64,000 bases of DNA. It comes from Micromonospora pallida. Lineage in GTDB: Bacteria; Actinomycetota; Actinomycetes; Mycobacteriales; Micromonosporaceae. Below are positions 17,601 through 26,023 of the stretch, piece after piece (the stretch's first letter is position 1; each line of letters starts with the position of its first letter). The DNA lies in NCBI RefSeq assembly GCF_900090325.1, contig NZ_FMHW01000002.1, positions 868,001 to 932,000 of the forward strand, written 5' to 3'. The notes below the pieces were generated by a model. The model did no database searches and was not told where the DNA came from. It worked only from the letters and a program-made list of their open reading frames with translations. A program made the position numbers and the translations under genes.

Positions 17601-17924
17601 GTCGCAGGCGGCAATTACAACGCTGCCCCAGGCATCTTCTCCAAGGGAGCCAAACTCGATCTCGCGCAGCCCAGACAGTGCTTCGCCGACTTTGACCGCC
17701 ATTTTTCCACTGAGGGCGCGCGTCAGACCGTCCAGCCGACGGCCCGGAAGCTTGACCCGGCCTTCGGGATAAACTGGACTTCTCGTAACTCCTGCACCTA
17801 CGGGCCGTTCGATGGCAACTCGAACGAGGGTTCCGATAGCCGGTCCCAGTAGTTTGACGAGATCCACTGCCCAGCCTCCATGAGTTTGGCTCACCATTGT
17901 GCACTGGTTGGAGCCTGGCGTCAC
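14625..17924 (-). CDS. NACHT-domain STAND NTPase with C-terminal leucine-rich-like region (bacterial NLR)
   Basis: The 1099-residue protein has a helical N-terminal region (1-240) ending in a segment like the NACHT N-terminal helical domains (FERRYLEMVLDKLDRL). It then has Walker A GEAGSGKT at 283-290, Walker B VLIDGVDELP at 363-372, and a sensor-like YVITSRPP near 395. Residues 830-1050 contain irregular leucine-rich segments (LRTLILDS, LRRLTLDV). Such NACHT proteins act in anti-phage defence by sensing an infection signal and oligomerising. Base composition is clearly less GC-rich than neighbouring genes, a sign of transfer. No effector nuclease is evident at the N-terminus. The GTG start at 17924 could be replaced by ATG 17897. 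Confidence 0.85.
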   Translation of the reverse strand: MTPGSNQCTMVSQTHGGWAVDLVKLLGPAIGTLVRVAIERPVGAGVTRSPVYPEGRVKLPGRRLDGLTRALSGKMAVKVGEALSGLREIEFGSLGEDAWGSVVIAACDTLGKMPTVTASSLLEIDLDPDRLYTQVRRSDPDRAAKAALSGEETIAYERVLRECCWQIVEFITRQPEFTRRVQVELVRRTGEMANSLDRLSENSESHDLLNFERRYLEMVLDKLDRLQLFGVTLRHSDAYSLSTAYLSLNASSEQANRRNGRAGADRLRVHEALADAKRVLIRGEAGSGKTTLLQWLAVNSVQSPESLPEGWSAGIPFLLPLRRYALQDLPTPDLFPREIAPALSSEAPPKWASSVLNSGRALVLIDGVDELPQNRRGDVWIWLNDLVKTYPNSTYVITSRPPAVDGKVLVPSKFDTFMLLPMGASDVRAFVGQWHKAIRQVRDDSGHALATYESELLDKLARRRDLRRLATNPLLCALICALHLERFRQLPQDRMGLYRAALEMLLVRRDESRGINADRVNLSQQDQEALLGQLAYWLVRNGWTDCDRRDATNRLSRYMKAMPYVDSRPSDVLNFLLLRSGILREPVVGRIDFLHKTFQEYLAAQAILDDGDIDAMIKHAHEDHWREVVVMAVGHSRRDERERVIRGLVERGEEEDDVRRRLYLLAVSCLEHPGALDPTLVSEVREKASRLVVPEDWRQVDLIAAAGEVVLDVIPDPTLLTDTEGTLLIETVNRFDIEDALPVLARIGKSQSRAVRGKLAAYWPESAVESYASAVLGDMRLDDVSVRAHGPRQLQAAAKLEALNTLVVQEVPGAETVALDQLSHLRGHRNLRTLILDSVAVTDLEDAASCPELDTLIIHESFIQNGLQSLHGTRLRELALLGIPNSASIEAHVSAIVSLPDLRRLTLDVSAIPRNGLDLPNNSTLERIDFLAQRWMASAVDYAHRAPAWFCIDSSRTVLDWHRPSLAKIGNLPSLKEVSISGWPSGAEVELLRNLPRLEVLRVVVAEDQLRDSILSGGHEYNYPTVSSGAIRTIRALGGLKRLEIGILVPDSVADLYSPVRHNRIRYVRTESFPTIAREIRSNLPHGAKICLSINGSTV

Positions 17925-18156
17925 TCGCCAGTCAGTGGACGTCGGTCAGGCAGGACGTTGAGCGATGGACGCGATAGGCGTTGCGCTTTTGCCTGCATGA
18001 TGGTTCGGCAGGTCAGGCCCTCGATGGCCTCTGGTTGACTTCTCTGTCTAGTCCCACCACATGCTTGACGGATTCCTCCCAGCTCATGTTCGACGGTTGG
18101 TCTAGGTTGTTGGCACGACCTTGCGGGGTCGCTGTTGCGGTGAGAGAAGACCTTTG

Positions 18157-18441
18157 ATGGTTCCTGGTCCCTTGAGGGCCGCCCTGCGGGAGCTTCGCCG
18201 GGTGCGCTCGATGCGGCCCGCTGATCCTGCGGATCCCTGTGACCTGGCCGAGTGGCGGGAAGCTGTGGCGGAGGCGTTGGACGGTCTGGCCGGGGTGTTG
18301 CTGTTCGAGGCGGATCGCACTGCTGCTTGGGCGGAGGCGGAAGCTGCCCGTGCTGAGGCGGCTCGGCTGCGCGCGGCGTGCGGGTCGCATCGGGGTTGGT
18401 TCAGGCATGGGCTGCGGCCGTGCGGGGGCGGTGGGCTTTGA
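18157..18441 (+). CDS. Small helical protein, possibly truncated by the adjacent IS481 element
   Basis: The reading frame of 94 residues starts at ATG 18157 after a GAGAGAAG site. Residues 1-80 (LRAALRELRRVRSM, DLAEWREAVAEALDGLAGVLLFEADR, then an Ala/Glu-rich helix) look like a real actinobacterial helical protein. The last 15 residues overlap the IS481 transposase end and look foreign. Function unknown. Confidence 0.4.
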   Translation: MVPGPLRAALRELRRVRSMRPADPADPCDLAEWREAVAEALDGLAGVLLFEADRTAAWAEAEAARAEAARLRAACGSHRGWFRHGLRPCGGGGL

Positions 18442-20087
18442 TGCGGGTGACGGGGTGGTGGTTGGTGCGGCGGACGGTGCGTGTGCCGTCGTCGCACTCG
18501 ATCGCCAGTTCGGTGTCGGAGACCGTGATGGTGACGGTCTTGCCGGCGTGGACGCGGCCGAGGGCGATTTTCTGCCAGGCGACCATGACCACGCCGCTGT
18601 TGGAGGCGCGGCGTTGGACCCCGACCGGTTCGGTGGATGGCTGCGGGGCAGGCCCGGCGGGTCGGGCGCCCCGCAGGCCGATGATCTGCGCGGAGGTGAG
18701 CGGGTTCGGGCGGGTGCGCAGCAGGTGCCGGGTCTCGGGGTCGAAGAACGCCAGGGTGCCCGCATCGATGCGGGCACCGACGCGGCGGCCGGCGAGGATC
18801 TCGGCCGCCAGGACAACGTGCCGGCCCAGTGACACCTTCCCGTCCCGGTTGACGGTGCGGTCGACCTCCACGACTCCCGGACGGCCCGCGGTGTCCAGCG
18901 GCAGCGGGGACGGGCCAGCTGGGCGGCCGCCGTGGCGTAGCAGCCCGGCCAGGTCCGTCACCGACAGATGAGACCGGATCGTCTTGATGCGGGTGCCGGC
19001 GATGAGTAGGTGGATCAGGTCGGTGTCGGCCCGGAACGTGACCGTCACACCGGAGCGGTCCGGGCCGAGCTAGAACTGCTTCCCGGCGACCTGCAGGTTG
19101 CCCGACGGCGGCACGACCCGCTCGAACTCCACCGGACCCGATACCTGTATCGGCAGGGGGATTGCCGCTGGAGGTGAGACGAGGGCTTGGTCGGCCGTCT
19201 GGGTGAGTCGCGCCGGCAGCTTCACAGGTACGACCCGCTCCGGCACGGGGATGAACCGGTCGGCGGGGAAGGCCATGTCCAGGGACTGGTGCGGCCGGTC
19301 GGTGTTGTATTCGTGCCGGAAGACGTCAACGGCGGCCTGGACGGTCTCGAGGTCGGGCCAGACCGGCACCTCATCGAGGAGTTCACGGCGCAGGGTCTGG
19401 TGGAGCCGTTCCACCTTCCCTGTCGTGGTCGGCGAGGCAGGCTGGGTCAGCCGGTGGATGATCCCGTTCTCCCGGCAGATCCGGTCGAACATCACCTCCC
19501 CGCCCTTGCCGAACCGCTCGGTGAACTGCTTGCCGTTGTCGGTCAGCACCTCTTCCGGCGCCCCGAACCGTTGCAACCCGTCGGCGAAGGCCAGGCAGAC
19601 AGCCCGGCCGGTCGCACGGCGCACGACCTGGTCGATGACGCAGAACCGGGAATGGTCATCCACCCCGGTGACCACCTTGGCCTCGGTGCCGTCGGCGAGC
19701 ATGATCCCGCCGACGATGTCCATCTGCCGCAACTCCATCGGCCGGGACCGCTGCCACCGCACATAGTCCTTACGCCCACGGCGATGCTTGGCCGGGTCGA
19801 TCAGGCCGTTACGGACCAGAATCCGATACACCGTCATCCGCGACGGCACCGGATCTGGGCAGCCATGCCGACCCAACTCGAACGCGATCCGCCGCGAGCC
19901 CCACCGCGGATGATGACGGCGAAGCTCACACACCAACGCCTCCACCTCCGCCGACGCCTGATGCGCACACCCCCGAGGCCGGCGGGACCGATCCTCCAGA
20001 CCCGCGAGCCCCACCTCCGCATAACGGGCCAGCCAGGAATGGACCGTCTGCCGGGGACACACCGATCCGGGCCGCCACCTCCACCAT
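18401..20087 (-). pseudogene. IS481-family transposase, broken by an amber codon and a frameshift
   Basis: Reading from ATG 20087 the helix-turn-helix begins MVEVAARIGVS, then an extra C in a G-run at 20053-20056 shifts the frame to RQTVHSWLARYAE. The DDE core follows: MDIVGGIM, VTGVDDHSRFC, VLTDNGKQF and GKVERLHQTLRREL. At 19070-19072 a TAG replaces the expected TGG in GKQFW, and the same frame continues with LGPDRSGVTVTFR to 18401. Both lesions together make it non-functional. The terminal inverted repeats could not be fixed by eye. Confidence 0.82.
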
Positions 20088-20112
20088 GGACTCTCCCGCC
20101 TGCACGGCCAGG

Positions 20113-20510
20113 ACCTACGTGTTCACCTACCCGTCTCGCAAATCCATGCGAGGCGTGCGGGACCGGACACGCGAGTGCACCCAGAACAGATCCACCCTCT
20201 ACCGCGACCTCGACGAGATTCTCCTGACCCTCGGCCGGTCGCTACGAGGTTGGGCCAACTACTTCCGCCACGGCTCGTCCAGTCGCCACTTCCAGCAGGT
20301 CGACCACCACGCCTGGAAACGCGTCGGTGCCTGGATCCGCCGCAAGCACCACCCCATCCCTGGCGGGAGGTCCGCCGCCGCTTCACCCAAGGCGGACGAT
20401 ACGCCCACAACGGGATCACCTTCCACGACGCAGCCAGCGTCAAGATCGAACGCTACCGCGGCAGCAAGATCCCCAACCCCTGGACCATCACGACCACCAC
20501 AACCGCGTGA
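20113..20510 (+). pseudogene. Group II intron maturase, C-terminal remnant
   Basis: The segment encodes FTYPSRKSMRGVRDRTRE, LRGWANYFRHGSSSRHF and AWIRRKHH, then in another frame WREVRRRFTQGGRY and ASVKIERYRGSKIPNPW. This is the maturase and endonuclease end of a bacterial group II intron protein. A frameshift lies near 20355, and the reverse transcriptase part is missing. It abuts the broken IS481 transposase, which suggests that a rearrangement joined them. Confidence 0.75.
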
Positions 20511-20530
20511 TCAACGGGCAAGACACACGG

Positions 20531-20630
20531 AGAGCCGGATGCGGGGACAACCCGCACGTCCGGTTCGGGCGGGCGGCCAGCGGAAACGGACCGAGAGCAA
20601 TCCCGGCACCGCGCCGCTGGCCGACCCCAC
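20531..20630 (+). ncRNA. Group II intron domains V and VI (3' end of ribozyme)
   Basis: Bases 20531-20566 (AGAGCCGGAT, loop region, then CACGTCCGGTTC) form the conserved domain V hairpin. Bases 20575-20583 (GGCCAGCGG) pair with 20614-20622 (CCGCTGGCC) as domain VI, followed by an ACCCCAC end. The 5' domains are absent, so the RNA cannot self-splice in cis. Confidence 0.72.
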
Positions 20631-20765
20631 GGCGGCCCGGACGGGCCGCTCGCGCCGGCCGACAGGGCGCGCGGCCGGTGCTCCGCTCGTGCTCCACACC
20701 GGCCGCGCCTGGTGCCCGTCGATGGGCACGACAGGGGTTGTCGTGTACGGGCACGATTCCTCAGT

Positions 20766-22103
20766 GTGACGAGACGGTTGAGTGTCGCTCTGATGGCGGT
20801 CGGCGGACTGGTTCTGTTGTCGGTCGCGCTGACGTTGGTTCCCCGGTCCTGGTGGGGCGTCCTGGCTTCCGGATGGCCGGTGCTGGCGCCGACGGCGGTG
20901 GGCGTGGCGGTGCTGGTCGCGGGGGTGCTGCTGTGGCGGCGCGACGGCGTGAAGTCTGAGGTGTCCGCTGCGCCGCTGCCGCCGGGTCGGCAGGTGCGGC
21001 CCTTGCGGTCGTGGGTGATCCCGGTCGGGGTGGTCCTGGTTGGGGTGGTCACCTGGGCTGCGGTGGCCTGGTTGCAGGGTTCGGTGCCGGCGGTGGGTGA
21101 CGGGGTGCAGCGGGAACGGTTACGGGTGGAGTCCATCCGCACCGGGTTGACCATCGGTGCGGCGGTGACCGGTGCGTTCGCGTTGCTGTTGGCGTTTCGC
21201 CGTCAGCAATTGGCCGAGCGGACCCAGCAGGCCACCGAGTACGACGCCGGGGAGAAGCGGGTCACCGAGTTGTACGTCAAGGCCGCCGACCAGCTCGGCG
21301 CGGACAAGGCTCCGGTCCGCCTCGCGGGCCTGTACGCCCTGGAACGCCTCGGCCAGGACAACCCGATCCACCGACAGAGCATCGTGGAGGTGATCTGTGC
21401 CTACCTGCGCATGCCCTACGCCCTACCCGACGATCAGCCCGGACCCGCCAGCCAGGCACCACCAGCGACCGATCCCACCTCGGCTCTCCCTGCGGCCGCC
21501 AGCGGCGACGACCCTGAGGAACCAGTCATAGACCCGCGAGGAGAACGCCAGGTCCGCCTCGCCGCCCAACGCATCCTCGCCCGCCACCTCCGCCCCACGA
21601 CCCCCGAAGGAGAACCCAACCGTCTGTACTGGGGCCCGAAACTGGTCTTGGACCTTACCGAAGCAACCCTTATCAACGCCGACTTCACCGACTGCCACCT
21701 CCACAACGCCGACTTCACCGCCGTGACATTCCACGGTTACGCTGAGTTCGGCAGGGCGACATTTAGCGGTGCTGCCTGGTTCGATAGGACGACGTTCAGG
21801 GGTGCTGCCTTGTTCATCAGGGCGACGTTCAGCGGCGTCACCTGGTTCAACAAGGCGACGATCAGCGGCGCAGCCTGGTTCGCTAGGGCGACGTTTAGCG
21901 GTGATGTCAGGTTCAACAGGACGGCGATGGGTGCCGCCGCTGTGTTCAGCGGGGTGACGTTCGGCGGTGACGCCTGGTTCGAGGAGGCCACGTTCAGCGT
22001 CATCGCTGCGTTTGACGGGGCCACGTTCAGTGGTGACGCTGAATTCAACGGGGCGACTCTTAATGGGGTGAGGTACGACGGACCGAAGCCAGTCGCCGAA
22101 TAG
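20766..22103 (+). CDS. Membrane-anchored pentapeptide-repeat protein
   Basis: From GTG 20766 the protein has about 445 residues. The N-terminus has two membrane segments (about 5-25 and 33-52), and a further pair lies near 75-95 and 120-140. A conserved cytoplasmic stretch (RVTELYVKAADQLGADKAPVRLAGLYALERLGQD) follows. The last 130 residues are a beta-helix of the actinobacterial type with FSGAAWFDRTTF-like repeats every ten residues. Related proteins are common in actinobacteria and of unknown function; the repeat end may bind protein. A strong hairpin follows downstream. Confidence 0.82.
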   Translation: MTRRLSVALMAVGGLVLLSVALTLVPRSWWGVLASGWPVLAPTAVGVAVLVAGVLLWRRDGVKSEVSAAPLPPGRQVRPLRSWVIPVGVVLVGVVTWAAVAWLQGSVPAVGDGVQRERLRVESIRTGLTIGAAVTGAFALLLAFRRQQLAERTQQATEYDAGEKRVTELYVKAADQLGADKAPVRLAGLYALERLGQDNPIHRQSIVEVICAYLRMPYALPDDQPGPASQAPPATDPTSALPAAASGDDPEEPVIDPRGERQVRLAAQRILARHLRPTTPEGEPNRLYWGPKLVLDLTEATLINADFTDCHLHNADFTAVTFHGYAEFGRATFSGAAWFDRTTFRGAALFIRATFSGVTWFNKATISGAAWFARATFSGDVRFNRTAMGAAAVFSGVTFGGDAWFEEATFSVIAAFDGATFSGDAEFNGATLNGVRYDGPKPVAE

Positions 22104-22160
22104 CGTTGCCGAATTGACCTTTACGGGGATCAAGGCGCTGGCGCGGTGACCCGGCCCGGC

Positions 22161-22206
22161 GGCCTCCCGTCCCGGCCCGGCCTGTGGCCAGCCGGGACGG
22201 GAGGCC
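22161..22206. terminator. 16-bp perfect stem hairpin
   Basis: Bases 22161-22176 (GGCCTCCCGTCCCGGC) pair exactly with 22191-22206. It lies 58 bp after the pentapeptide-repeat gene and probably ends its transcript. The rest of 22104-22427 has no supported gene. Confidence 0.65.
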
Positions 22207-22427
22207 GGCCAGACGGGCCGGCAGGCCGCGCGGAGTTGCCGAACGGATCCGGTGCTCGACGTCGACCAGGGGCGACGAGTTGCCGAACGACCCGTCTTTG
22301 GACACCCCGTAAGGCCCCTTCATTGTCCCGACGAGCACCCTGCTACCAGGGCGGAACGTCGACAGCAGGGAGAAGGGGTAGGCTCCCTCAGCGGCAGGAG
22401 AGTTTCACCCCCTTCTCGAACTACCAG

Positions 22428-23017
22428 TCAGCAGACGAATACCCGCGAAATGCGGTCATTCCACGTACCACCCGAGGCTGCGCTGTCGTAGACCAGATTT
22501 TCCCGATAGCCATACGCCTTCTGATCGCCCAAATAGCTGGTCCCGTTAGTGAAATCCCAGAACTTAGAGACTGTGCCCGTCGTTTGATTGTTGACCAGCG
22601 AGCTGATCCTGTTGTCCCAATTTAGGCCGCCGCCACTAGGCGGGGAGAAGTCCTGAAGGTTGCGGTACCCACACGCTTTGAAATTGATCATATAGCCACT
22701 GTACTGAGCGTGCTGCCATAGGCGGAGGTATCCGTATCCGCAGATGCCGACGGTTGTGTCAATATCAGTAGGTGGAACCTTGTGAAGTGCGACCCCGGGC
22801 TCCGGTTCTACCGAGTTGCTATCGATCGTCCTAGCCGTCGGATGTATTTTGACAATTTCCGCAAGTTCCGCTGCGTATAGCCGGCGGCGGTCGTGCTGGC
22901 CTGCATATCACCGCCCGTGTTGCCGGTTGGGGCGGCGTAGGCCGTGACGGGCGTGCCTCCGAGCGGAAGCGCTGCAGTCGCGGCGAGCGCAGCGGCTGCC
23001 CTTCTGGTGGTCCTCAC
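22428..23017 (-). pseudogene. Secreted peptidase-inhibitor-like (family I36-type) protein, frameshifted
   Basis: The N-terminal frame starts at GTG 23017 after a clear AGGAGG and encodes a signal peptide (RRAAAALAATAALPLGG...AYAA). It stops at 22808. The other frame encodes LYAAELAEIVKIHPTA, then ICGYGYLRLWQHAQYSGYMINF and two Cys-containing repeats with LNWDNRISSLVN and TWNDRISRVF, typical of secreted I36-like inhibitors with two-repeat beta domains. The frame switch is needed between about 22808 and 22910. The gene is less GC-rich than its surroundings. Confidence 0.65.
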
Positions 23018-23453
23018 GAAACCTCCTAGGTTCCGACTGAGGGGCGAACGATCTGAACTTCACGCGAAGATCTCTCTATTCCTTGGACAGGTTGGCGGGC
23101 GAGGTGCCCTATCGAGGGGCGTTCCGCACGCGCAGTCATAAGATCTTATCTTGCCGCGAATAAACGAAGGGAATCAATGGAGGTGATTAAAGCGCATAAA
23201 ATTTACGTCTGTCGGATCAAGGATGATTGGGTAGTCGCACCCAATTGCGGGGCCGTGTGGACGTCGACGAGGACGACGCGCCGGGGGGCCTGGCCGCCGC
23301 CTTGGTCGTGCTCAATAGGGGGGGGCGTCGTCACCCATGCGCTGTCTGTTCCCCGGGCGCAGGTGGAGCGGCACCCGAAATGCCGGAATCCAGCGACATC
23401 ATAATGCGTTTGATGCGTAAGGCAACGCGGTGGTGTGGACGGTGCGTTAAGCG
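23018..23453. other. Intergenic, no clear gene
   Basis: The left part is AT-richer promoter-like DNA for the minus-strand secreted protein gene. A short frame from ATG 23177 starts plausibly (KAHKIYVCRIKDDWVV) but then runs into low-information sequence and looks like a broken gene. I assign nothing here. Confidence 0.5.
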
Positions 23454-23807
23454 ATGGCGGACACCCGTCACGATGTACTGGTGACGGAACAACCACCATC
23501 CGCTGGCCCCCGGCGGTTCGCCCGCGACATCGCGGTCAACGTCCTGGCCAACCTCATCGCGGCGGCCGTCATCTACCTGCTCGCCGTCATCGCCAGCGCC
23601 ATCGGCAGGGTCATCGACAGCGGCATCGGCGGTGGCATCACCGCGAACCGGTTCTTGGTGGCGGTCGCCATCATCATCCTGTCGACGGCCGCCTCATCCG
23701 GGGTCGCCCTACTCAGGCGGGACCGGCCTCTCGCTGTGGTAATCGCCGCGATCGGACTGGTGATGATCGCGATCATCATCTCAAATCCCCTGGAGGGTCG
23801 CCTGTGA
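23454..23807 (+). CDS. Small integral membrane protein
   Basis: The 117-residue protein starts at ATG 23454. It has three predicted membrane segments, at about 33-53 (VLANLIAAAVIYLLAVIAS), 68-85 (LVAVAIIILSTAASS) and 93-108 (VVIAAIGLVMIAIII). No conserved motif is recognised. It stands alone between decayed genes. Confidence 0.62.
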   Translation: MADTRHDVLVTEQPPSAGPRRFARDIAVNVLANLIAAAVIYLLAVIASAIGRVIDSGIGGGITANRFLVAVAIIILSTAASSGVALLRRDRPLAVVIAAIGLVMIAIIISNPLEGRL

Positions 23808-23820
23808 CATGCCGCAGGCT

Positions 23821-24300
23821 TCAGGATCCGGTCGAGACAGTAGACCCAACCACGCGATCACACCCAGGCATCACGACCAGAAGGAACGAACCGAGGGCTG
23901 CTCGTGCCGGTGGGCAGGGGCGCGCTGTGGTGAGCTGGTCGCGTTCGTTGGGTGGCATGGCCTGGTACCGGGTCCAGAAGGTCTCGAACGGCTTGGTCAG
24001 CTCGTCGCGGTAGGCGTCGGACGTCACGGCGTCGCGGAGGCTGACGTGACCGTCGAGGACTGCCCGGGCCAGCTCGCACAGGAGTTCGTGGGGTCCGCCG
24101 GCGAGTCGGGGTGAGGGCGTCGCGTCGGTGTACGTCGCCGTCGGCGATGTCGTCGAGGTGGTTCACGTTGTGCCTGGTGTTGCGGCGGTGGGGTGGTCGT
24201 AGCGGCCGCCGTCGGGCAGGGCGGGCAGGGCGACCGCGTTGAGGTTGCTCAGTTCGCGGTTGAACAGGGCGCGGTAGGTGTTCACGGCGGACCGTCGGCT
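23821..24300 (-). pseudogene. Decayed gene of unknown family
   Basis: Protein-like segments occur in successive frames on the minus strand: VNTYRALFNRELSNLNAVALP near the start (about 24284), RHNVNHLDDIADGDVH in the middle, and LCELARAVLDGHVSLRD with PFETFWTRYQAMPPNERDQL at the end. No single frame covers them, so at least two frameshifts are needed. The family is not recognised. Confidence 0.4.
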
Positions 24301-24315
24301 CGTAGGCTCTGTGAG

Positions 24316-25305
24316 GTGGAAACGCTGACCTTGCGCAAGCTGCGGAATGCGGCCGGGGCGGCTCTGCGCGATGCGATGTCCTCGTCGGACGTTGAGCAGT
24401 TCTGTACTGGCATCGGCCTCGCTCCGCCGAACCCGAAGAAGGACGACGTCGCATTCAACAGCAAGCAGAAGTACGTGGCGCGCCGTCTGGCCGGCAAGGA
24501 ACTGCCGGAGTTGCTCCGGATTGCCTCGCATGTGCTGGACGAGTGCAACGGCGGCGAGACCGCTGACGAGCTCGCCCGACTCGTAGCCCAGGCCGAGAGC
24601 GGCGGTGTCGCCGGCGAGATGAAGAACCTGATCTTTGCCGCTGATGGCCCCAAGCCCAAGGTCGTACTGCGCGACGCGATCAACAACGACCTCGACCTGG
24701 TCGCGAACGAGCAATACTGCCTGGTCTACGACCGGCCATGGCGCTCTGAGGCGCTTACGTTGCGCCGACTCGGGGCCTGGTGGGCCGACCGCGAGAGGCT
24801 CGCCGACGTCTCCGAGATCGACGTGTGGCGCAACCTGCTCGAGCGGCTTGCCCGCTCACTGGACAACAACGCCGAGCGGCGGATCTTCAACGTGTACGCC
24901 CGGCGGTATCTCCGCCTGGGCGGGGACATTCCGGTGCTGCTCCCGCAGGTGTACTTGAGTTACGACCCGTACCCACAGGCCCGCTACGGCCCGGGCACCG
25001 CGGCGCTGGCCCGGCAGCGTATGGATTTCCTGCTGCTCTTTCCGCAGCGGGTTCGAGTGGTGATCGAATGCGACGGAGTCCAGCACTACGCCGACGATCC
25101 GGCCACGTCGGGCGCACCGCCGTACGCCAGTCCGCGCCGGTATGCCGAGATGGTCGCCGAGGACCGGGCGTTGCGGCTGCGCGGCTACGAGGTCTACCGC
25201 TTCGGCGGGTACGAGCTGACCGAGGGCGAGGACGCGGAACGTCTCCTCGAGGGGTTTTTCGACGCGCTGGCCGCCCGCCACGATCAGTCCGGCTTGCCGG
25301 CGTAG
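24316..25305 (+). CDS. AbiJ-like N-terminal domain protein with C-terminal PD-(D/E)XK-type nuclease
   Basis: With GTG 24316 the protein has 329 residues. The first 90 (TLRKLRNAAGAALRDA, FCTGIGLAPP, KYVARRLAGKELPELLRIA) resemble the small helical domains found in front of AbiJ-type abortive infection proteins. The C-terminus contains RMDFLLLFPQRVRVVIECDG with QHYADD and later YAEMVAEDRALRLRGYEVYRF, the D...ExDG...K/R pattern of DUF559/Vsr-like endonucleases. No partner gene is adjacent, so it may act alone. An abortive-infection role is inferred from domain similarity and island location. Confidence 0.65.
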   Translation: METLTLRKLRNAAGAALRDAMSSSDVEQFCTGIGLAPPNPKKDDVAFNSKQKYVARRLAGKELPELLRIASHVLDECNGGETADELARLVAQAESGGVAGEMKNLIFAADGPKPKVVLRDAINNDLDLVANEQYCLVYDRPWRSEALTLRRLGAWWADRERLADVSEIDVWRNLLERLARSLDNNAERRIFNVYARRYLRLGGDIPVLLPQVYLSYDPYPQARYGPGTAALARQRMDFLLLFPQRVRVVIECDGVQHYADDPATSGAPPYASPRRYAEMVAEDRALRLRGYEVYRFGGYELTEGEDAERLLEGFFDALAARHDQSGLPA

Positions 25306-25329
25306 GCGACCGCCTGGTCCCCGATCAGG

Positions 25330-25486
25330 TCAACAGACTTTCCCGAACTGCGCGATGCCCTTGCCGCGCTGACCAAGGTGCGCCGCCAGGTCAAGCAGCT
25401 CCACACCGACCGGCGGAGCTGCCGCCGACGCCCGTGCCGACGCCGCCCGGCTCCAAGCCCAGCTCGACCAGGCCCAGGACGGGTGA
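25330..25486 (+). pseudogene. Coiled-coil protein C-terminal remnant
   Basis: One frame reads FPELRDALAALTKVRRQVKQLHTD. A one-base shift then gives AAADARADAARLQAQLDQAQDG and a TGA at 25484. The sequence resembles the helical tail of a mobilisation or plasmid-related protein, but the assignment is weak. No upstream part remains. Confidence 0.35.
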
Positions 25487-25577
25487 CGGCGACTGCCGCG
25501 TCCGCCCGCTTCCACCCCGAACCGCTCAGCGCGGCCAGGTCCGCGCCCTTGTTAACCGACCACGATCCGTTCGCCCG

Positions 25578-25805
25578 TCAGTCAAGCAGGTGTGTGGCGT
25601 CTTTCAGTGCGGCGGTCACGAGGACCGGCCTGGTGAACTCACCGTCTTCTCCGCACGGCCAACTCCAATACTGGTAGCCGTTGATCTCGATGATCACCGG
25701 CTCACCCGCGAGGTCTTCGACCAGACGTGTGTGGCCGTGTGGGCGGCATGTGACCGTGTCACTGGGAGAAAGCCGGATGACCTTGCCGTACTCAGGAGAT
25801 CCCAT
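25578..25805 (-). CDS. Small hypothetical protein
   Basis: The 75-residue frame starts at ATG 25805 and encodes VIRLSPSDTVTCRPHGHTRL, VIIEINGYQYWSWP and a short acidic end. Composition is protein-like, but there is no strong ribosome site and no known motif. It lies downstream of the AbiJ-like gene on the opposite strand. Confidence 0.4.
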   Translation of the reverse strand: MGSPEYGKVIRLSPSDTVTCRPHGHTRLVEDLAGEPVIIEINGYQYWSWPCGEDGEFTRPVLVTAALKDATHLLD

Positions 25806-26023
25806 GGCTGGGGACCGTACCGGAGTTGGCCCACTGTACCTCTACCGGCGAGTAACAAGACGTCTGGAGAGGCTCTGGTCAGCCTCGCTTTGTGTCCGGA
25901 ATGTGGCTCTCGCGGCGCACCATAGTCATTCATTTGTTGCGTAAGTGATCACGCTGGTGTGGACGGTCGGCGGGGCGGTCGCTAGAGAAGACCGTCCCTA
26001 GCCTCACGTTATGGCCCGCCTCT

